Source of the DNA: Chitinophagaceae bacterium
GTDB lineage: Bacteria; Bacteroidota; Bacteroidia; Chitinophagales; Chitinophagaceae
Assembly (NCBI GenBank): GCA_023957755.1
Contig: JAMLGT010000001.1
Span: 62,001-126,000, forward strand
Direction of reading: 5' to 3'
Length of the DNA: 64,000 nt
Shown here: positions 55,201 to 63,707 of the stretch, piece after piece
How positions within the stretch are numbered: position 1 is the first letter of the stretch
Layout of the letters: each line of letters starts with the position of its first letter
Made by a program: the position numbers and the translations under genes
The notes under the pieces: generated by a model
What the model saw: only the letters and a program-made list of their open reading frames with translations
Told to the model about the DNA's origin: nothing
The model's database searches: none

Positions 55201-58025
55201 ATCAGATGGTGAGTATGAATGATGGCACTAAAACTACCAACTTCACTTACGACAATAATGGCAACCTCACCTTTGACGGCAAGTATTACAAAACGTATGA
55301 TCAGGATAAAAGGCTGATAAAAGATTCTGCATCGGTAACTGAAGTAATTTATTATCAGTATGACGCTTTGGGAAGAAAGACCGCCAAAAATGTAAATGGA
55401 GTGTTATCTAATTTTATCCATTCAGGTCTCAACCTTATAGAAGAAAGAAATGCCGGCGATGAAATTGTCAATAAAACCTTTTTCAGCGGTTTCCTTTCAC
55501 CGGTAATGAATGAAAAAGATAATATTCCTTTTTACTATCATCAAAATCACCTGCTCAGTGTGGATGCGCTGACCGATGTGGGGGGTGATATGGTAGAAAA
55601 ATATCAGTATGATGTCTATGGAAAACAAACCCGCTACGATGCTAATGGCAACGTGCTGACGGGTAGTATCACGGGTAATCGTTATGGTTACACAGGTCAG
55701 CAGTACGATAGCGCAACCGGGCACAATCAGTTCTACTTCAGAAGCTATAATCCTGAAACAGGATTGTTTGACCAGCAGGATTTAATCGGCTATGGCGATG
55801 GGATGGGGATGTATCAGTATGTGGGAAACAACCCGGCTAATGGAGTGGATATATTAGGTTTGGCACCATGCCCGGAAAAGGACGAATTGATTTCAAACAT
55901 AAAAAAAGATGAATCATTTTATAATGGTACTTGGAGTACTATAGACTTTATAACGACTTATAAATATAGGGAAAGGCTGGAATTCCTTAATAGCCTTCGT
56001 TCAGACTTGTTTAAAGCTGAAAAGCTCTATCAAGCGGAATTAAAATATTTGCTTGGTGGATCCCGTGCAAAGAGGTATATAAGAGGTTTGAAGAATGCAA
56101 TAAAAAGTAACGCCAAAAATATTTCCCGTTTGGAGGGATCAAGAATGGGGCAATTTACTAAAGGTATGTCTAAAGGAGTTATGATACTAAATGCTGTTGA
56201 CATCGGTCTTAATACATACGAATTCGGTGAAACAGCACTAGATTATTATAATGGAGACGCAGAGGGGACAGATCTGGCAATGGCAGGTGGAAATCTAGGC
56301 CAATCTGCCTTGGGCCTAACCCCCGTTGGTGCAGTTTACAATATAGGGGATTTCCTTCAGTCGCGCTATACCAAGAAAAGCATGAATGAATGGGCTGCAG
56401 AATATGGTCAGGTTTTTGGGAACAATTATACTGACATTGAAGAAGAACTGATTCCTGAAGGGAAATTCCGCAAGTGGCAGGAGGCTAAAGCAAGGTTGGA
56501 ATTAAAACAAAGGCGATACAGGAGGCAGAGTACCGACTGCCCTCAAAACAATAATCCCGGTGGTACCCAGAAGCGACCTCCACATTCCGGCGGTGCTGGT
56601 GGAACAGCTGAAACTATCACCTCCAACGATCCCAATGAAATCATCGGGCCTGAAGGGCAACCTGATAAGCGCTGGGTGAGTGTAAAAGACCGTCTGCCCT
56701 ATACCGTTACATTTGAAAACGATATTTCGGCAAGCGCTCCCGCCAAATATGTGAAGGTGATCGTGCCTGCACACGAGAAGATGGACATCACTACTTTCCA
56801 GCTCACAAATCTTGGCTTCAATAATCAGGACTTCGCTCTACCTTCTTTAGCAAATGCTACCTATCAGCGCCTGGATGCACGCGATTCGCTCGGTATGTTT
56901 ATTGACCTGGTAGCTGGTTATGATGTTACCAAAAATCAATTCTTCTGGGAGTTCCAGTCTATTGACCCCGTAACCATGATGGCACCGGAAGATCCGATGA
57001 AAGGCTTCCTGTTACTTCAGGACACTACTGAAGTCAAATCCAGGAATGGTCATGGCTTTGTGACCTTCAGCGTCAAACCTGTAGCTGATGCGCAGACACT
57101 GGATTCTATTCTGGCTTATGCAGATATCGTATTTGACCAGAACGATACCATCCCTACCAATATTGAGAAGAATGTGATCGACGCATTAGCGCCTACCAGT
57201 CATCTCAATGCCCTGAACTCCAGCTACGAAGGCTCTATTCCTCTTTCATGGTCCGGCGTGGATGATCCAAATGGTTGTGGTGTGCATTATTATTCACTCT
57301 ACTACTCTACTGACGGTACCAACTTCTCATTGTGGAAAGACAAGATTACACGAACTGATACTACTTTCACCGGGCCGGGCAATCAGCGATATTACTTCTT
57401 TGTAATCGCTACTGATAGTGTAGGTAATACCGAACAGATGCGTGTCGGTGATATCCTCAATACCTATCTCACTCCTACCGGGGTAGTGCCTGTGTCGTGG
57501 TTGTATTTTAAAGGAACCAACAAGGGTAATGACAATCTGCTGGAGTGGGCTACCGCCAACGAAAGAAATACGAAAGAGTATGTCGTAGAGCGCTCTTTTG
57601 ACGCCCAGGATTTCAAAGCCATCGGCAGTGTCAGGGCTTCAGGTAATACAAATTCCAACTCTTCTTATCATTACACCGATTACGGTATTGATAAGCTGGG
57701 TCAACCTATTATGTATTACCGACTGGCGCAGATGGATATTGACGGACGCAAAGAATACTCTAATGTGATCCGGCTCAATTATGACGCCATTACTCTGATT
57801 AAAACAATTGTATATCCTAATCCGACTAAAGGACTCATCACCGTCGCCTCCACAGACAAAACACTTATCGGCACCATCGCTCAGGTTTATGATGAGGCGG
57901 GCAAGTTGTTGCAGTCAGTAAAGATTACCAACTCAAGTCAACAGTTTGATATGAGTGGCTATACCAATGGTATCTACTTCATCAGGCTGGCCAATAAAGA
58001 GGTTCTAAAAGTAATGAAACATTAA
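52215..58025 (+). CDS. RHS/YD-repeat protein with type IX secretion sorting domain
   Basis: 1936-residue exported protein. A signal peptide is best read from the second Met (base 52248; ends IEAQ), so the start may be 52248. After a DUF6531-like opening (DGPMGLQVNSYTGNLFFE) come dozens of YD repeats (about 190-1130, such as TYDALDRI and YDANGN). The RHS-associated core follows at about 1156-1216 (YGYTGQQYDSATG, FYFRSYNPETGLFDQQD, NPANGVDILGL). Next is a helical, Lys/Glu-rich insert (about 1217-1460), then DPNEIIGPEG and a beta domain (1474-1660), an Fn3-like domain (SWSGVDDPNGCGVHYY) and a T9SS type A sorting domain (1864-1936; VYPNPTKGLITV, YTNGIYFIRL). An RHS core normally ends in a toxin; here no known toxin motif is visible and the protein continues to an export signal. 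No immunity gene follows; a strong terminator does. Confidence 0.9.
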   Translation: MKYLIFNKTRFMKQCKMLLLGGLLFTGLTIEAQNVNIPNTDGPMGLQVNSYTGNLFFERLDFAIPDEGLDIAINFYYNSYNLGINRGFGNGWGFEYDMHYRTDSANRVIVEWGSGREDEYTPTGGGNYQSPVGFYSVLKEYETGKFSLTEKNGLTYLFEDNTHKGLTKITDLNGNFISLGRTGTRITSLTNNHGKTISLAYNGKGQLTTVTDAITPPSRSWSYTYDAQGNLTSVTDPLGAKEKYTYLLNGPVQTVSDKNLNVVDIVYFPGYGVKEMIGCNRRLSYSYDTTQLMTVITEYMESGENQVNKFYYSKIGKQIWLTAISSNCCGLDTKIEYDANGNKIKETDANGNTTSFSYDDIGNLLTITNALGQKVSLAYLPGTDWVSKITDAKGFVTSLEYDSKGNLTKLTDPDNRIFTAVYDANGKMTSGTTPDGKTFTFTYDANGNLSGVNGPEGFQVTLNVSQRGEILSFTDANSHTNTLQYDILGRMTQLTDALSHKVNLSYDAIGNLISLRNQNNEQSILKYDASNRIKAIENPHGSRMNIGYDGMDNITSITDAKDAVSSFKYDSRNLLKSSQDADGNEVSFSYDRNGNLITANLPSGGSVTYTYDALDRIVSASDETGTLGSLEYDANGNISKFIDANGAATLYEYDKLDRIKKVTDALGKSVEITYDVKGAIKTIKDKKGNTSNFNYDDLGRVISYSDYIGAVTQVGYDAANNITSLTDANGNVTSYTYDALDRITKETFPDGKFTQYTYDVKGNITTYRAKDGSVANYTYDSLNRLVTKALPDGQVFTYGYDALGQVISATNSTGTVEFTYDNLGRVASESFNGREVKYNYSVAGRTQTIIYPDSTIVLSTYDTRNRLISMRKNGDSLVTWQYNNADQMISKSYANGLTTTYQYDFAGRLISIQTGSIQDMAFTYDDNGNITSIIRGTSNESEFFTYDNNSRLINYKRGKEGGPFTVNDTYTYDALGNRTAATIGGKSITYTKNNLNQMVSMNDGTKTTNFTYDNNGNLTFDGKYYKTYDQDKRLIKDSASVTEVIYYQYDALGRKTAKNVNGVLSNFIHSGLNLIEERNAGDEIVNKTFFSGFLSPVMNEKDNIPFYYHQNHLLSVDALTDVGGDMVEKYQYDVYGKQTRYDANGNVLTGSITGNRYGYTGQQYDSATGHNQFYFRSYNPETGLFDQQDLIGYGDGMGMYQYVGNNPANGVDILGLAPCPEKDELISNIKKDESFYNGTWSTIDFITTYKYRERLEFLNSLRSDLFKAEKLYQAELKYLLGGSRAKRYIRGLKNAIKSNAKNISRLEGSRMGQFTKGMSKGVMILNAVDIGLNTYEFGETALDYYNGDAEGTDLAMAGGNLGQSALGLTPVGAVYNIGDFLQSRYTKKSMNEWAAEYGQVFGNNYTDIEEELIPEGKFRKWQEAKARLELKQRRYRRQSTDCPQNNNPGGTQKRPPHSGGAGGTAETITSNDPNEIIGPEGQPDKRWVSVKDRLPYTVTFENDISASAPAKYVKVIVPAHEKMDITTFQLTNLGFNNQDFALPSLANATYQRLDARDSLGMFIDLVAGYDVTKNQFFWEFQSIDPVTMMAPEDPMKGFLLLQDTTEVKSRNGHGFVTFSVKPVADAQTLDSILAYADIVFDQNDTIPTNIEKNVIDALAPTSHLNALNSSYEGSIPLSWSGVDDPNGCGVHYYSLYYSTDGTNFSLWKDKITRTDTTFTGPGNQRYYFFVIATDSVGNTEQMRVGDILNTYLTPTGVVPVSWLYFKGTNKGNDNLLEWATANERNTKEYVVERSFDAQDFKAIGSVRASGNTNSNSSYHYTDYGIDKLGQPIMYYRLAQMDIDGRKEYSNVIRLNYDAITLIKTIVYPNPTKGLITVASTDKTLIGTIAQVYDEAGKLLQSVKITNSSQQFDMSGYTNGIYFIRLANKEVLKVMKH

Positions 58026-58071
58026 TCTTATGGGGAACCCCTCGGCTTGTTGCCGATGACTTTCAACCTCA

Positions 58072-58113
58072 GAAACACCAATCCTCCCGCGCTGCCGGGA
58101 GGATTGGTGTTTT
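58072..58113 (+). terminator. Strong intrinsic terminator after the RHS gene
   Basis: A perfect 16-base stem (58074-58089 with 58096-58111; GC-rich core CCTCCCG / CGGGAGG) around the loop CGCTGC is followed by a short T run and TAT. It lies 47 bases after the RHS stop codon. The A-rich 5' flank means it may also act on convergent transcription from the minus strand. Confidence 0.85.
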
Positions 58114-58192
58114 ATAGAGGCTGCCTTAGCACAGAGGCAGTGTACAGCGATATCTTTCGTATGTGCTTCGCCCGTATGATATAGCTGATTCC

Positions 58193-60019
58193 CTACTTCA
58201 TCACCGGTAGCATGATTGAAGAAGAATAAGCCCGGTCTCTGTACACGTTAATCTCAGCCTTCCGGAAGTCATTTTCATCTGCTTCAGGTATTCTCATAAA
58301 TTTCTGAGGATTTCTGTCCACCAGCGGGAACCAACTGCTTTGTATCTGAACCATTAACCTATGCCCTTTCATAAAGGTGTGTAACACATCATTCAGATGA
58401 ATCTTTACCTCACTCACCTTACCCGGAACAAAAGCTTCAGGAACTACGTAATTATTCCTAAACTTCCCTCTCATTACCTCTGCCCGAACCAACCGCTGGA
58501 TATCGGCCGCCCCATCAGCTCCGGGAACTACGTCAATAAGCTTGACTATAAAATCTGCATCTGTACCGGTAGTGCTTACAAAGAGATTCGCCGATATTGG
58601 TCCCGCTACTGTCAGATTCTCTGTTAATAGCGGCGACTCATAGCTTAACACATCCCCTCTCCCCATTACAAAACTCTGGTCTTCGGCCATGTACTCATTG
58701 TTTCTCCTGGCCTGTACTTTCCCCGTATAAGGAACGGGGTTAGCAGGATCACTTATATATTTATCAAATGCACGTTGATCGCTACTCTTTTTATCAGATA
58801 ACTTCCTCCCCGCACCCAGATAATAAGTTACCTCTCTGACATTGCGGGGGGGCCACCTGTCAAAATGATGCCACCGGTTGCCGCCTGTCTCAAACATGGT
58901 TGCCTTGGTTGCGTTCCAGGAGCCCTTATCCTTCAAAAAATAATTGAAGAATGTAGTCTGTAGGCTGTCCTGGAAATATTTACTTGTATTGCTTTCGAAA
59001 TCGTAGGTGGCAAACCGGGTCCAGCCATCTCTGGCCCACGCACCATGCGTCCAGGGACCCATTACCAGATAATTGTGGATTCCGGTACCCTGTTGTTCAA
59101 TAGCATCAAAAGTGTGCAATGCACCGAAAAGATCTTCAGCATCAAACCACCCGCCCACTACAAGAGTCGGAATCGTTATGTTTTTAAGATGGCTGCGAAT
59201 ATTCCTTTGTTGCCAGTAATTATCGTAAGTATCGTGTTCCAGATATTCATTCCAGATATAACTGCGATTATTGAAATATTTCTCCGATTGCGTATTCTTT
59301 ATCGGCCCTAATTCTAAAAAGAATTTATAGGCATCAGTTCTTGGGGCCACAAATATAGGTGAGCCATAGCTTTTCACAGGGCCACTTCTTTCTTTCCCAA
59401 AAGAGTTCATAAAGTCAAAATTGTCCATCAGGAAAAAAGCGCCGTTATGATTTGCATCATCTCCGATAAACTCATCCGTTACCGGAGCCTGTGGGCTTAC
59501 TGCCCGAATTGAAGGGTGTACTGCAGGAAGACTGGCTGTGGCATAAAACCCGGGATAAGATATTCCGTATAAGCCTGCCCGTCCGTTATTGTTAGGAATG
59601 TGCTTTAGAAGCCACTCCATAGTATCATAGGTATCGCTACTTTCGTCCACATCTCTATTCGTTTTCTTGGCAGGAATGTAGGGGGTTACTTCTTTATTAT
59701 AGCCCTCGCTCATATACCGTCCCCTCACATCCTGATATACGAAAATATATTTCTCGTGCATCAGCGCTTCATTGGGGCCAAGCCTTCTCGCAAAATTTTC
59801 GCCACCATAAGGTGCAACAGAGTACGGGGTCCGCTGTATCAGAAAAGGATACTTCTCCGACTTGTCTTTTGGTACATAGATAATTGTGTAGAGCTTTACT
59901 CCATCCCGCATAGTGATGGTGGTATCTATCTTATCATAGTTTTCTTTTACAAAATTATTTGACTGTCCGGAGGCGGTAGTCAGCCAGGTCAGGGCAAGCA
60001 GGAAAAGAATTTTTTTCAT
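58193..60019 (-). CDS. CocE/NonD family hydrolase (S15-type alpha/beta hydrolase)
   Basis: 608-residue exported hydrolase of the X-Pro dipeptidyl-peptidase/CocE/glutaryl-7-ACA acylase group. A signal peptide (to about residue 18, TTASGQ) precedes the alpha/beta-hydrolase domain with RTPYSVAPYG, VYQDVRGRYMSEG and the nucleophile elbow GISYPGF (Ser154). WTHGAWARDG may hold the catalytic His region. The C-terminal jelly-roll domain (about 430-608) shows GPISANLFVSTTGTDADF and LMVQIQSSWFPLVDRN. The first ATG of the frame lies at 60103, but the ATG at 60019 gives the clean signal peptide and is chosen. Known relatives cleave X-Pro dipeptides or ester and amide bonds; the substrate here is open. 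It converges on the RHS locus. Confidence 0.9.
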   Translation of the reverse strand: MKKILFLLALTWLTTASGQSNNFVKENYDKIDTTITMRDGVKLYTIIYVPKDKSEKYPFLIQRTPYSVAPYGGENFARRLGPNEALMHEKYIFVYQDVRGRYMSEGYNKEVTPYIPAKKTNRDVDESSDTYDTMEWLLKHIPNNNGRAGLYGISYPGFYATASLPAVHPSIRAVSPQAPVTDEFIGDDANHNGAFFLMDNFDFMNSFGKERSGPVKSYGSPIFVAPRTDAYKFFLELGPIKNTQSEKYFNNRSYIWNEYLEHDTYDNYWQQRNIRSHLKNITIPTLVVGGWFDAEDLFGALHTFDAIEQQGTGIHNYLVMGPWTHGAWARDGWTRFATYDFESNTSKYFQDSLQTTFFNYFLKDKGSWNATKATMFETGGNRWHHFDRWPPRNVREVTYYLGAGRKLSDKKSSDQRAFDKYISDPANPVPYTGKVQARRNNEYMAEDQSFVMGRGDVLSYESPLLTENLTVAGPISANLFVSTTGTDADFIVKLIDVVPGADGAADIQRLVRAEVMRGKFRNNYVVPEAFVPGKVSEVKIHLNDVLHTFMKGHRLMVQIQSSWFPLVDRNPQKFMRIPEADENDFRKAEINVYRDRAYSSSIMLPVMK

Positions 60020-60065
60020 TTTTTTAATTTTAGGAAATGTGTAATCACCTGCCAAAAGTACCATT

Positions 60066-60094
60066 ATAAAAAATCCCCTGAAGAAGCAGGGGAT
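60066..60094 (-). terminator. Intrinsic terminator after the DinB-like gene
   Basis: On the minus strand ATCCCCTG, loop CTTCTT, CAGGGGAT, then a run of six T. The stem (60073-60080 with 60087-60094) lies 43 bases after the stop of the DinB-like gene and before the S15-type gene. Confidence 0.75.
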
Positions 60095-60136
60095 GAATAT
60101 CATTAATTAAGTGAGAAATTTCTTTCATCTTTGGGC

Positions 60137-60634
60137 TCAGGCTCTTTCATCTGCGCTCGGCCCGTACAATCCCGGAATGGGTACATCGAGCAGTCTCAGG
60201 TAAACCCCTAACTGTGCTCTGTGATGGTAGAGGTGATTTAACCCCACTGACCGGATAGCCTGCGCCTTAGGCAACTGCGTAATCACCTTGTCTCCAAACC
60301 TCATCGTCCAATCACCTCTCAGATCAGCGTCTTCCCGGGCCTTAAGTGCCATAACTGATTCTTCAGTTCCTTTATCAGACAGGCTTACAAGATCTTTAGC
60401 GCTTACAATTTCAGGCGCTTTCAGGGTTCCGTCGGCAAGATCAAGCAATTCAGTAGTTGCGATAATACCTGCCATGCGCGACAGCATTGCTACATGGGTG
60501 GCCAGGCTTTTCAGTGTCATCGACTTTTCATGTGGCCTCCACTCAAACTTATCTTCCGGAATCCGCTCCAGTATCTTTCTTGTCCCCGTATGTTCGTGCT
60601 CAATTTCTGCAACAAGGTCTTGTATCAACGTCAT
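60137..60634 (-). CDS. DinB family protein
   Basis: 165-residue four-helix-bundle protein of the DinB/YfiT-like family. Conserved features are the early His (AEIEHEHTGTRKILERIP, then FEWRPHEKSMTLKSLATHVAML) and the late His pair (LNHLYHHRAQLGVYLRLLDVPIPG). These His residues typically bind a metal ion, and some relatives act as thiol-dependent S-transferases. The C-terminal PIPGLYGPSADE motif is characteristic of the family. The cellular role is not established from sequence. It lies downstream of nuoN on the same strand, 87 bases away, and ends in its own terminator. Confidence 0.9.
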   Translation of the reverse strand: MTLIQDLVAEIEHEHTGTRKILERIPEDKFEWRPHEKSMTLKSLATHVAMLSRMAGIIATTELLDLADGTLKAPEIVSAKDLVSLSDKGTEESVMALKAREDADLRGDWTMRFGDKVITQLPKAQAIRSVGLNHLYHHRAQLGVYLRLLDVPIPGLYGPSADERA

Positions 60635-60721
60635 GCTTAATCGTTAATATTTAAAAGTTAAATTGTGATGTAAATGTAATATGCTTTGTATCAAATTACC
60701 TCCTTTGTATTCTTCAATCCT

Positions 60722-62140
60722 TCATCCAAGCATTGCCAGAAAAGCGTTTGGATAAATCCCTGCCCATAACAGGAGGATAAACAGTGCGGCCATCACCGCA
60801 GTGAAAACAATTGAATGGCGGCCAGTTTCCGGTTGACTGCCCAGTGCAGCCTCTCTTCCGGATAGCATCACTGCGATCACTCTCAGGTAATAAAATAATC
60901 CGATGGTGCTGGATACCACCAATACAAACAGCAGGAACAGTCCTTTGGCGCCCATACCTGCAGACAGTACCATAAACTTACCCATGAATCCTGCAGTTAG
61001 CGGCACTCCGGCAAGCGACAGCATTATCACGGTAAATACAGTGGCAGCGATGGGTTTCCGCCAGAATAAACCACGATAATCTTCTACCATCTCCAACTCA
61101 TTACCTCTGCCTGAGAGATAAATGATCATACCAAAGGCCGCAAGCATGCTGATAAAATATATCAAAAGATAAAACGAAGATGCTTCAACACCCCTTTGTG
61201 AAAATGCCAGAAATGCTAGCATCAGATACCCCAGGTGCGAGATAGAAGAGTAAGCAAATAATCTCTTTAAATTCTGCTGGCGCAACCCCAGCCAGTTGCC
61301 GATAAACATGGATGCGGTCGCAATCACCGCAAAGGCTACCCAAATTCCTTCATGATTTAACCCTCCAATATTATAAAACAGACGAAGCAGAAAAACGAAG
61401 GCGGCTCCCTTACTAACCGTAGCTACAAATGCGGCACCCGGTGTAGGCGCTGCCGCATAGATATCGGGTGTCCAGAAATGAAATGGTACAAGGGCCATCT
61501 TGAATCCAAATCCTACGATTACCATTGCAAGTCCTGCAATTGCCAGTGTAGGCGTACCCGCCCCAACAAATCCCGAAAGCTCGTGCAGGTTCATCTTGCC
61601 TGTGGACATATATACCAGCGCAAAGCCAAATAAAATAAAGGATGTGGCAGCCGCAGCCAGTATCAAATACTTGATTCCTGCTTCAATTGCGGCCCCCTTG
61701 TGCCTTAAATATCCAATCAGTGCAAACAAGGAAACACTCAATACTTCGAGCGATATCACAAATGATATAAAGTGGTCACTGATCGTCATAAATACTGCGC
61801 CCAGTGTGGAAAGTATCAGTAATACAAAGTATTCTTCCCTCGTTTCCTCCTTCACATTCCTGAAATAGGAATATGTAAAAAGGGTTATTACCAACGAGGA
61901 ACAAAGAATCAGTCCTGATATAAATTTTCCCTGAGCATCTATTACAAAGAGATTAGAAACCATCTCTCCCCTTCCGTCCACACCTGTAAGGAAATAAAGG
62001 GCTGCCGCAAACGTAATCAGCGTGAGCAGGTAGCTCGTCATAAACGAGCGCTTCACCGCAATACTCAGTAACACCAGAATTGCACCCGCAGAAAGTATTA
62101 CCTCTGGTAGTATTGTTTTGAATTCGGCAAGACTAATCAT
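60722..62140 (-). CDS. nuoN: NADH-quinone oxidoreductase subunit N
   Basis: 472-residue proton-pumping membrane subunit of respiratory complex I, with about 14 hydrophobic segments. Antiporter-like subunit motifs are visible: SLEVLSVSLFALIGYLRHK with the conserved Glu, KYLILAAAATSFILFG, GFGFKMALVPFHFWTPDIY with the pumping Lys, and LFAYSSISHLGYLMLA. The length fits NuoN rather than NuoL or NuoM. Its ATG at 62140 overlaps the 3' end of nuoM by 8 bases, indicating tight coupling in the nuo operon. It is the last nuo gene here, as is common. Confidence 0.95.
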   Translation of the reverse strand: MISLAEFKTILPEVILSAGAILVLLSIAVKRSFMTSYLLTLITFAAALYFLTGVDGRGEMVSNLFVIDAQGKFISGLILCSSLVITLFTYSYFRNVKEETREEYFVLLILSTLGAVFMTISDHFISFVISLEVLSVSLFALIGYLRHKGAAIEAGIKYLILAAAATSFILFGFALVYMSTGKMNLHELSGFVGAGTPTLAIAGLAMVIVGFGFKMALVPFHFWTPDIYAAAPTPGAAFVATVSKGAAFVFLLRLFYNIGGLNHEGIWVAFAVIATASMFIGNWLGLRQQNLKRLFAYSSISHLGYLMLAFLAFSQRGVEASSFYLLIYFISMLAAFGMIIYLSGRGNELEMVEDYRGLFWRKPIAATVFTVIMLSLAGVPLTAGFMGKFMVLSAGMGAKGLFLLFVLVVSSTIGLFYYLRVIAVMLSGREAALGSQPETGRHSIVFTAVMAALFILLLWAGIYPNAFLAMLG

Positions 62141-63707
62141 GGCTTACCTCCTTTTTATTTAGTTCGGCTAAGTGCATTGTATTCAGTTGTATAACCCGGT
62201 TCATTGTCTGATCTGAAGAGTTGTTATCAGGTGATGCCATTAATATTTTATCAAAAGCAGGCTGTGCAGTGTGCACGACTTTTTGCGGAAAGAAGCCCAG
62301 CCCTACAATGGCTATTGTGAGGCTTCCCATCACAATCCATTCCCGCGCTGTCAGATCATAAAGGCGCGATTGATTTGCTGTATATTCTTTTTGATGAAAT
62401 ACTTTTTGAAGAATGCGAAGTGAATAATTCACCGAAACAATCAATCCTAATGTGGCCAATACCGACATCGGAATATTAAACTGCCAGGCACCTGCAAGGG
62501 TTAGAAACTCTGCTACAAAATTGGCCAGTCCGGGCAATCCTACCGATGCCATTATAAATACAATGGTAAATCCGCCCATATTTGACATCTTCTTCCAGAA
62601 GCCTCCCATCTCGCTGAGATCAAACGAGCCCGTACGCTCACGCACAAACTCTGAAATAATGAAAAGTGCCGCTATGCTTAGCCCATGTGCCACCATCTGA
62701 AGCATTACACCCTGAAGGCCCAATGCTGTGAAAGAAAATACTCCGACAAGGATAAAACCCATGTGGCTAAAACTTGAATAAGCAATCAGTCGCTTCAGGC
62801 TCTTTTGGGCATAGGACAATTTTGCTCCATAAAGTATTGAAAGTCCTCCGATCAGAAGCGCCGGTACCGCAAAGGCTTTTGCGGCTTCAGGAAATAACGG
62901 TATTATGAAACGAATCAATCCATAGGCTGCAGTCTTCGACATCAGCGCCGCAATAATAACACTTCCTGCAGGCGGAGCCTGCGTGTAGGCATCAGGCAGC
63001 CATGAGTGAAATGGAAGTGCGGGTAACTTCACAAAGAAGGCCAGCAGGAATCCTGACATCAGCCAGAAGGCGGCCTGCCCTCCGGGTACATTTTTAATCA
63101 ACTCAAGATAGTCAAATGTATAAGTGCCGGTCTTGCTTCCATGGATCAGATACAGTGCAATAATTGCCAGCAACATCATTAATCCGCTTATCTGAGTAAA
63201 CAGGAAAAATTTCCACCCTGCATACTTACGGTCTTCATAACCCCAGATGGCAATTACGAAATACATCGGTATCAACATTATCTCCCAGAAGAAATAGAAC
63301 ACCATCATATCCAACGCAAGGAATACACCTGTAATCCCTGCCAGCAACCATAACAGATTGAAAAAATAAAATCCTGTGTTGCGTTCTTCTTTCCATGATA
63401 CTATTACTGATATTGCTCCGAGAAACAGTGTCAGCAGCGTCATAATCAGACTGATGCCATCCAGCCCCAAATGAAAGGACATTCCCAATTGGGGTATCCA
63501 GTCATACTTAGCCGTCACCATCCAGGCGCCACCGGCGGTGAGATCCACTGTGTTAGCAGAGCCAATCCAGAAGCTTACCATCATAGACAACCCGGTCACC
63601 AGCGCAAACAGGCTTATCCACTTCGGCAATGACTTATCAAAGGCACCCGCAATCCAGGCAAGCACCCCGCCACCCATCATTATCAACAGAAGAGTAATTA
63701 ATATCAT
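62133..63707 (-). CDS. nuoM: NADH-quinone oxidoreductase subunit M
   Basis: 524-residue proton-pumping subunit of complex I with about 14 membrane segments. Diagnostic texts: FHLGLDGISLIMTLLT, FYFFWEIMLIPMYFVIAIWG with the conserved Glu, KLPALPFHSWLPDAYTQAP with the Lys of the pumping helix, and LKRLIAYSSFSHMGFI. Start and end overlap its neighbours: 4 bases with nuoL (ATGA type) and 8 bases with nuoN. This is the standard L-M-N order. The last 50 residues are a polar tail beyond the final helix. Confidence 0.95.
   Translation of the reverse strand: MILITLLLIMMGGGVLAWIAGAFDKSLPKWISLFALVTGLSMMVSFWIGSANTVDLTAGGAWMVTAKYDWIPQLGMSFHLGLDGISLIMTLLTLFLGAISVIVSWKEERNTGFYFFNLLWLLAGITGVFLALDMMVFYFFWEIMLIPMYFVIAIWGYEDRKYAGWKFFLFTQISGLMMLLAIIALYLIHGSKTGTYTFDYLELIKNVPGGQAAFWLMSGFLLAFFVKLPALPFHSWLPDAYTQAPPAGSVIIAALMSKTAAYGLIRFIIPLFPEAAKAFAVPALLIGGLSILYGAKLSYAQKSLKRLIAYSSFSHMGFILVGVFSFTALGLQGVMLQMVAHGLSIAALFIISEFVRERTGSFDLSEMGGFWKKMSNMGGFTIVFIMASVGLPGLANFVAEFLTLAGAWQFNIPMSVLATLGLIVSVNYSLRILQKVFHQKEYTANQSRLYDLTAREWIVMGSLTIAIVGLGFFPQKVVHTAQPAFDKILMASPDNNSSDQTMNRVIQLNTMHLAELNKKEVSHD

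Noticed and set aside
52800-55650. Direct DNA repeats or CRISPR-like array
   Set aside because: The recurring short texts (GATGCCAATGGCAAC-like) are codon-level echoes of YD repeats in one long open frame, with irregular spacing and divergence.
52215-58025. RHS protein as a classical contact-dependent toxin with immunity gene
   Set aside because: The protein does not end after the core, no known nuclease or deaminase motif is visible, and no small immunity-like gene follows before the terminator.
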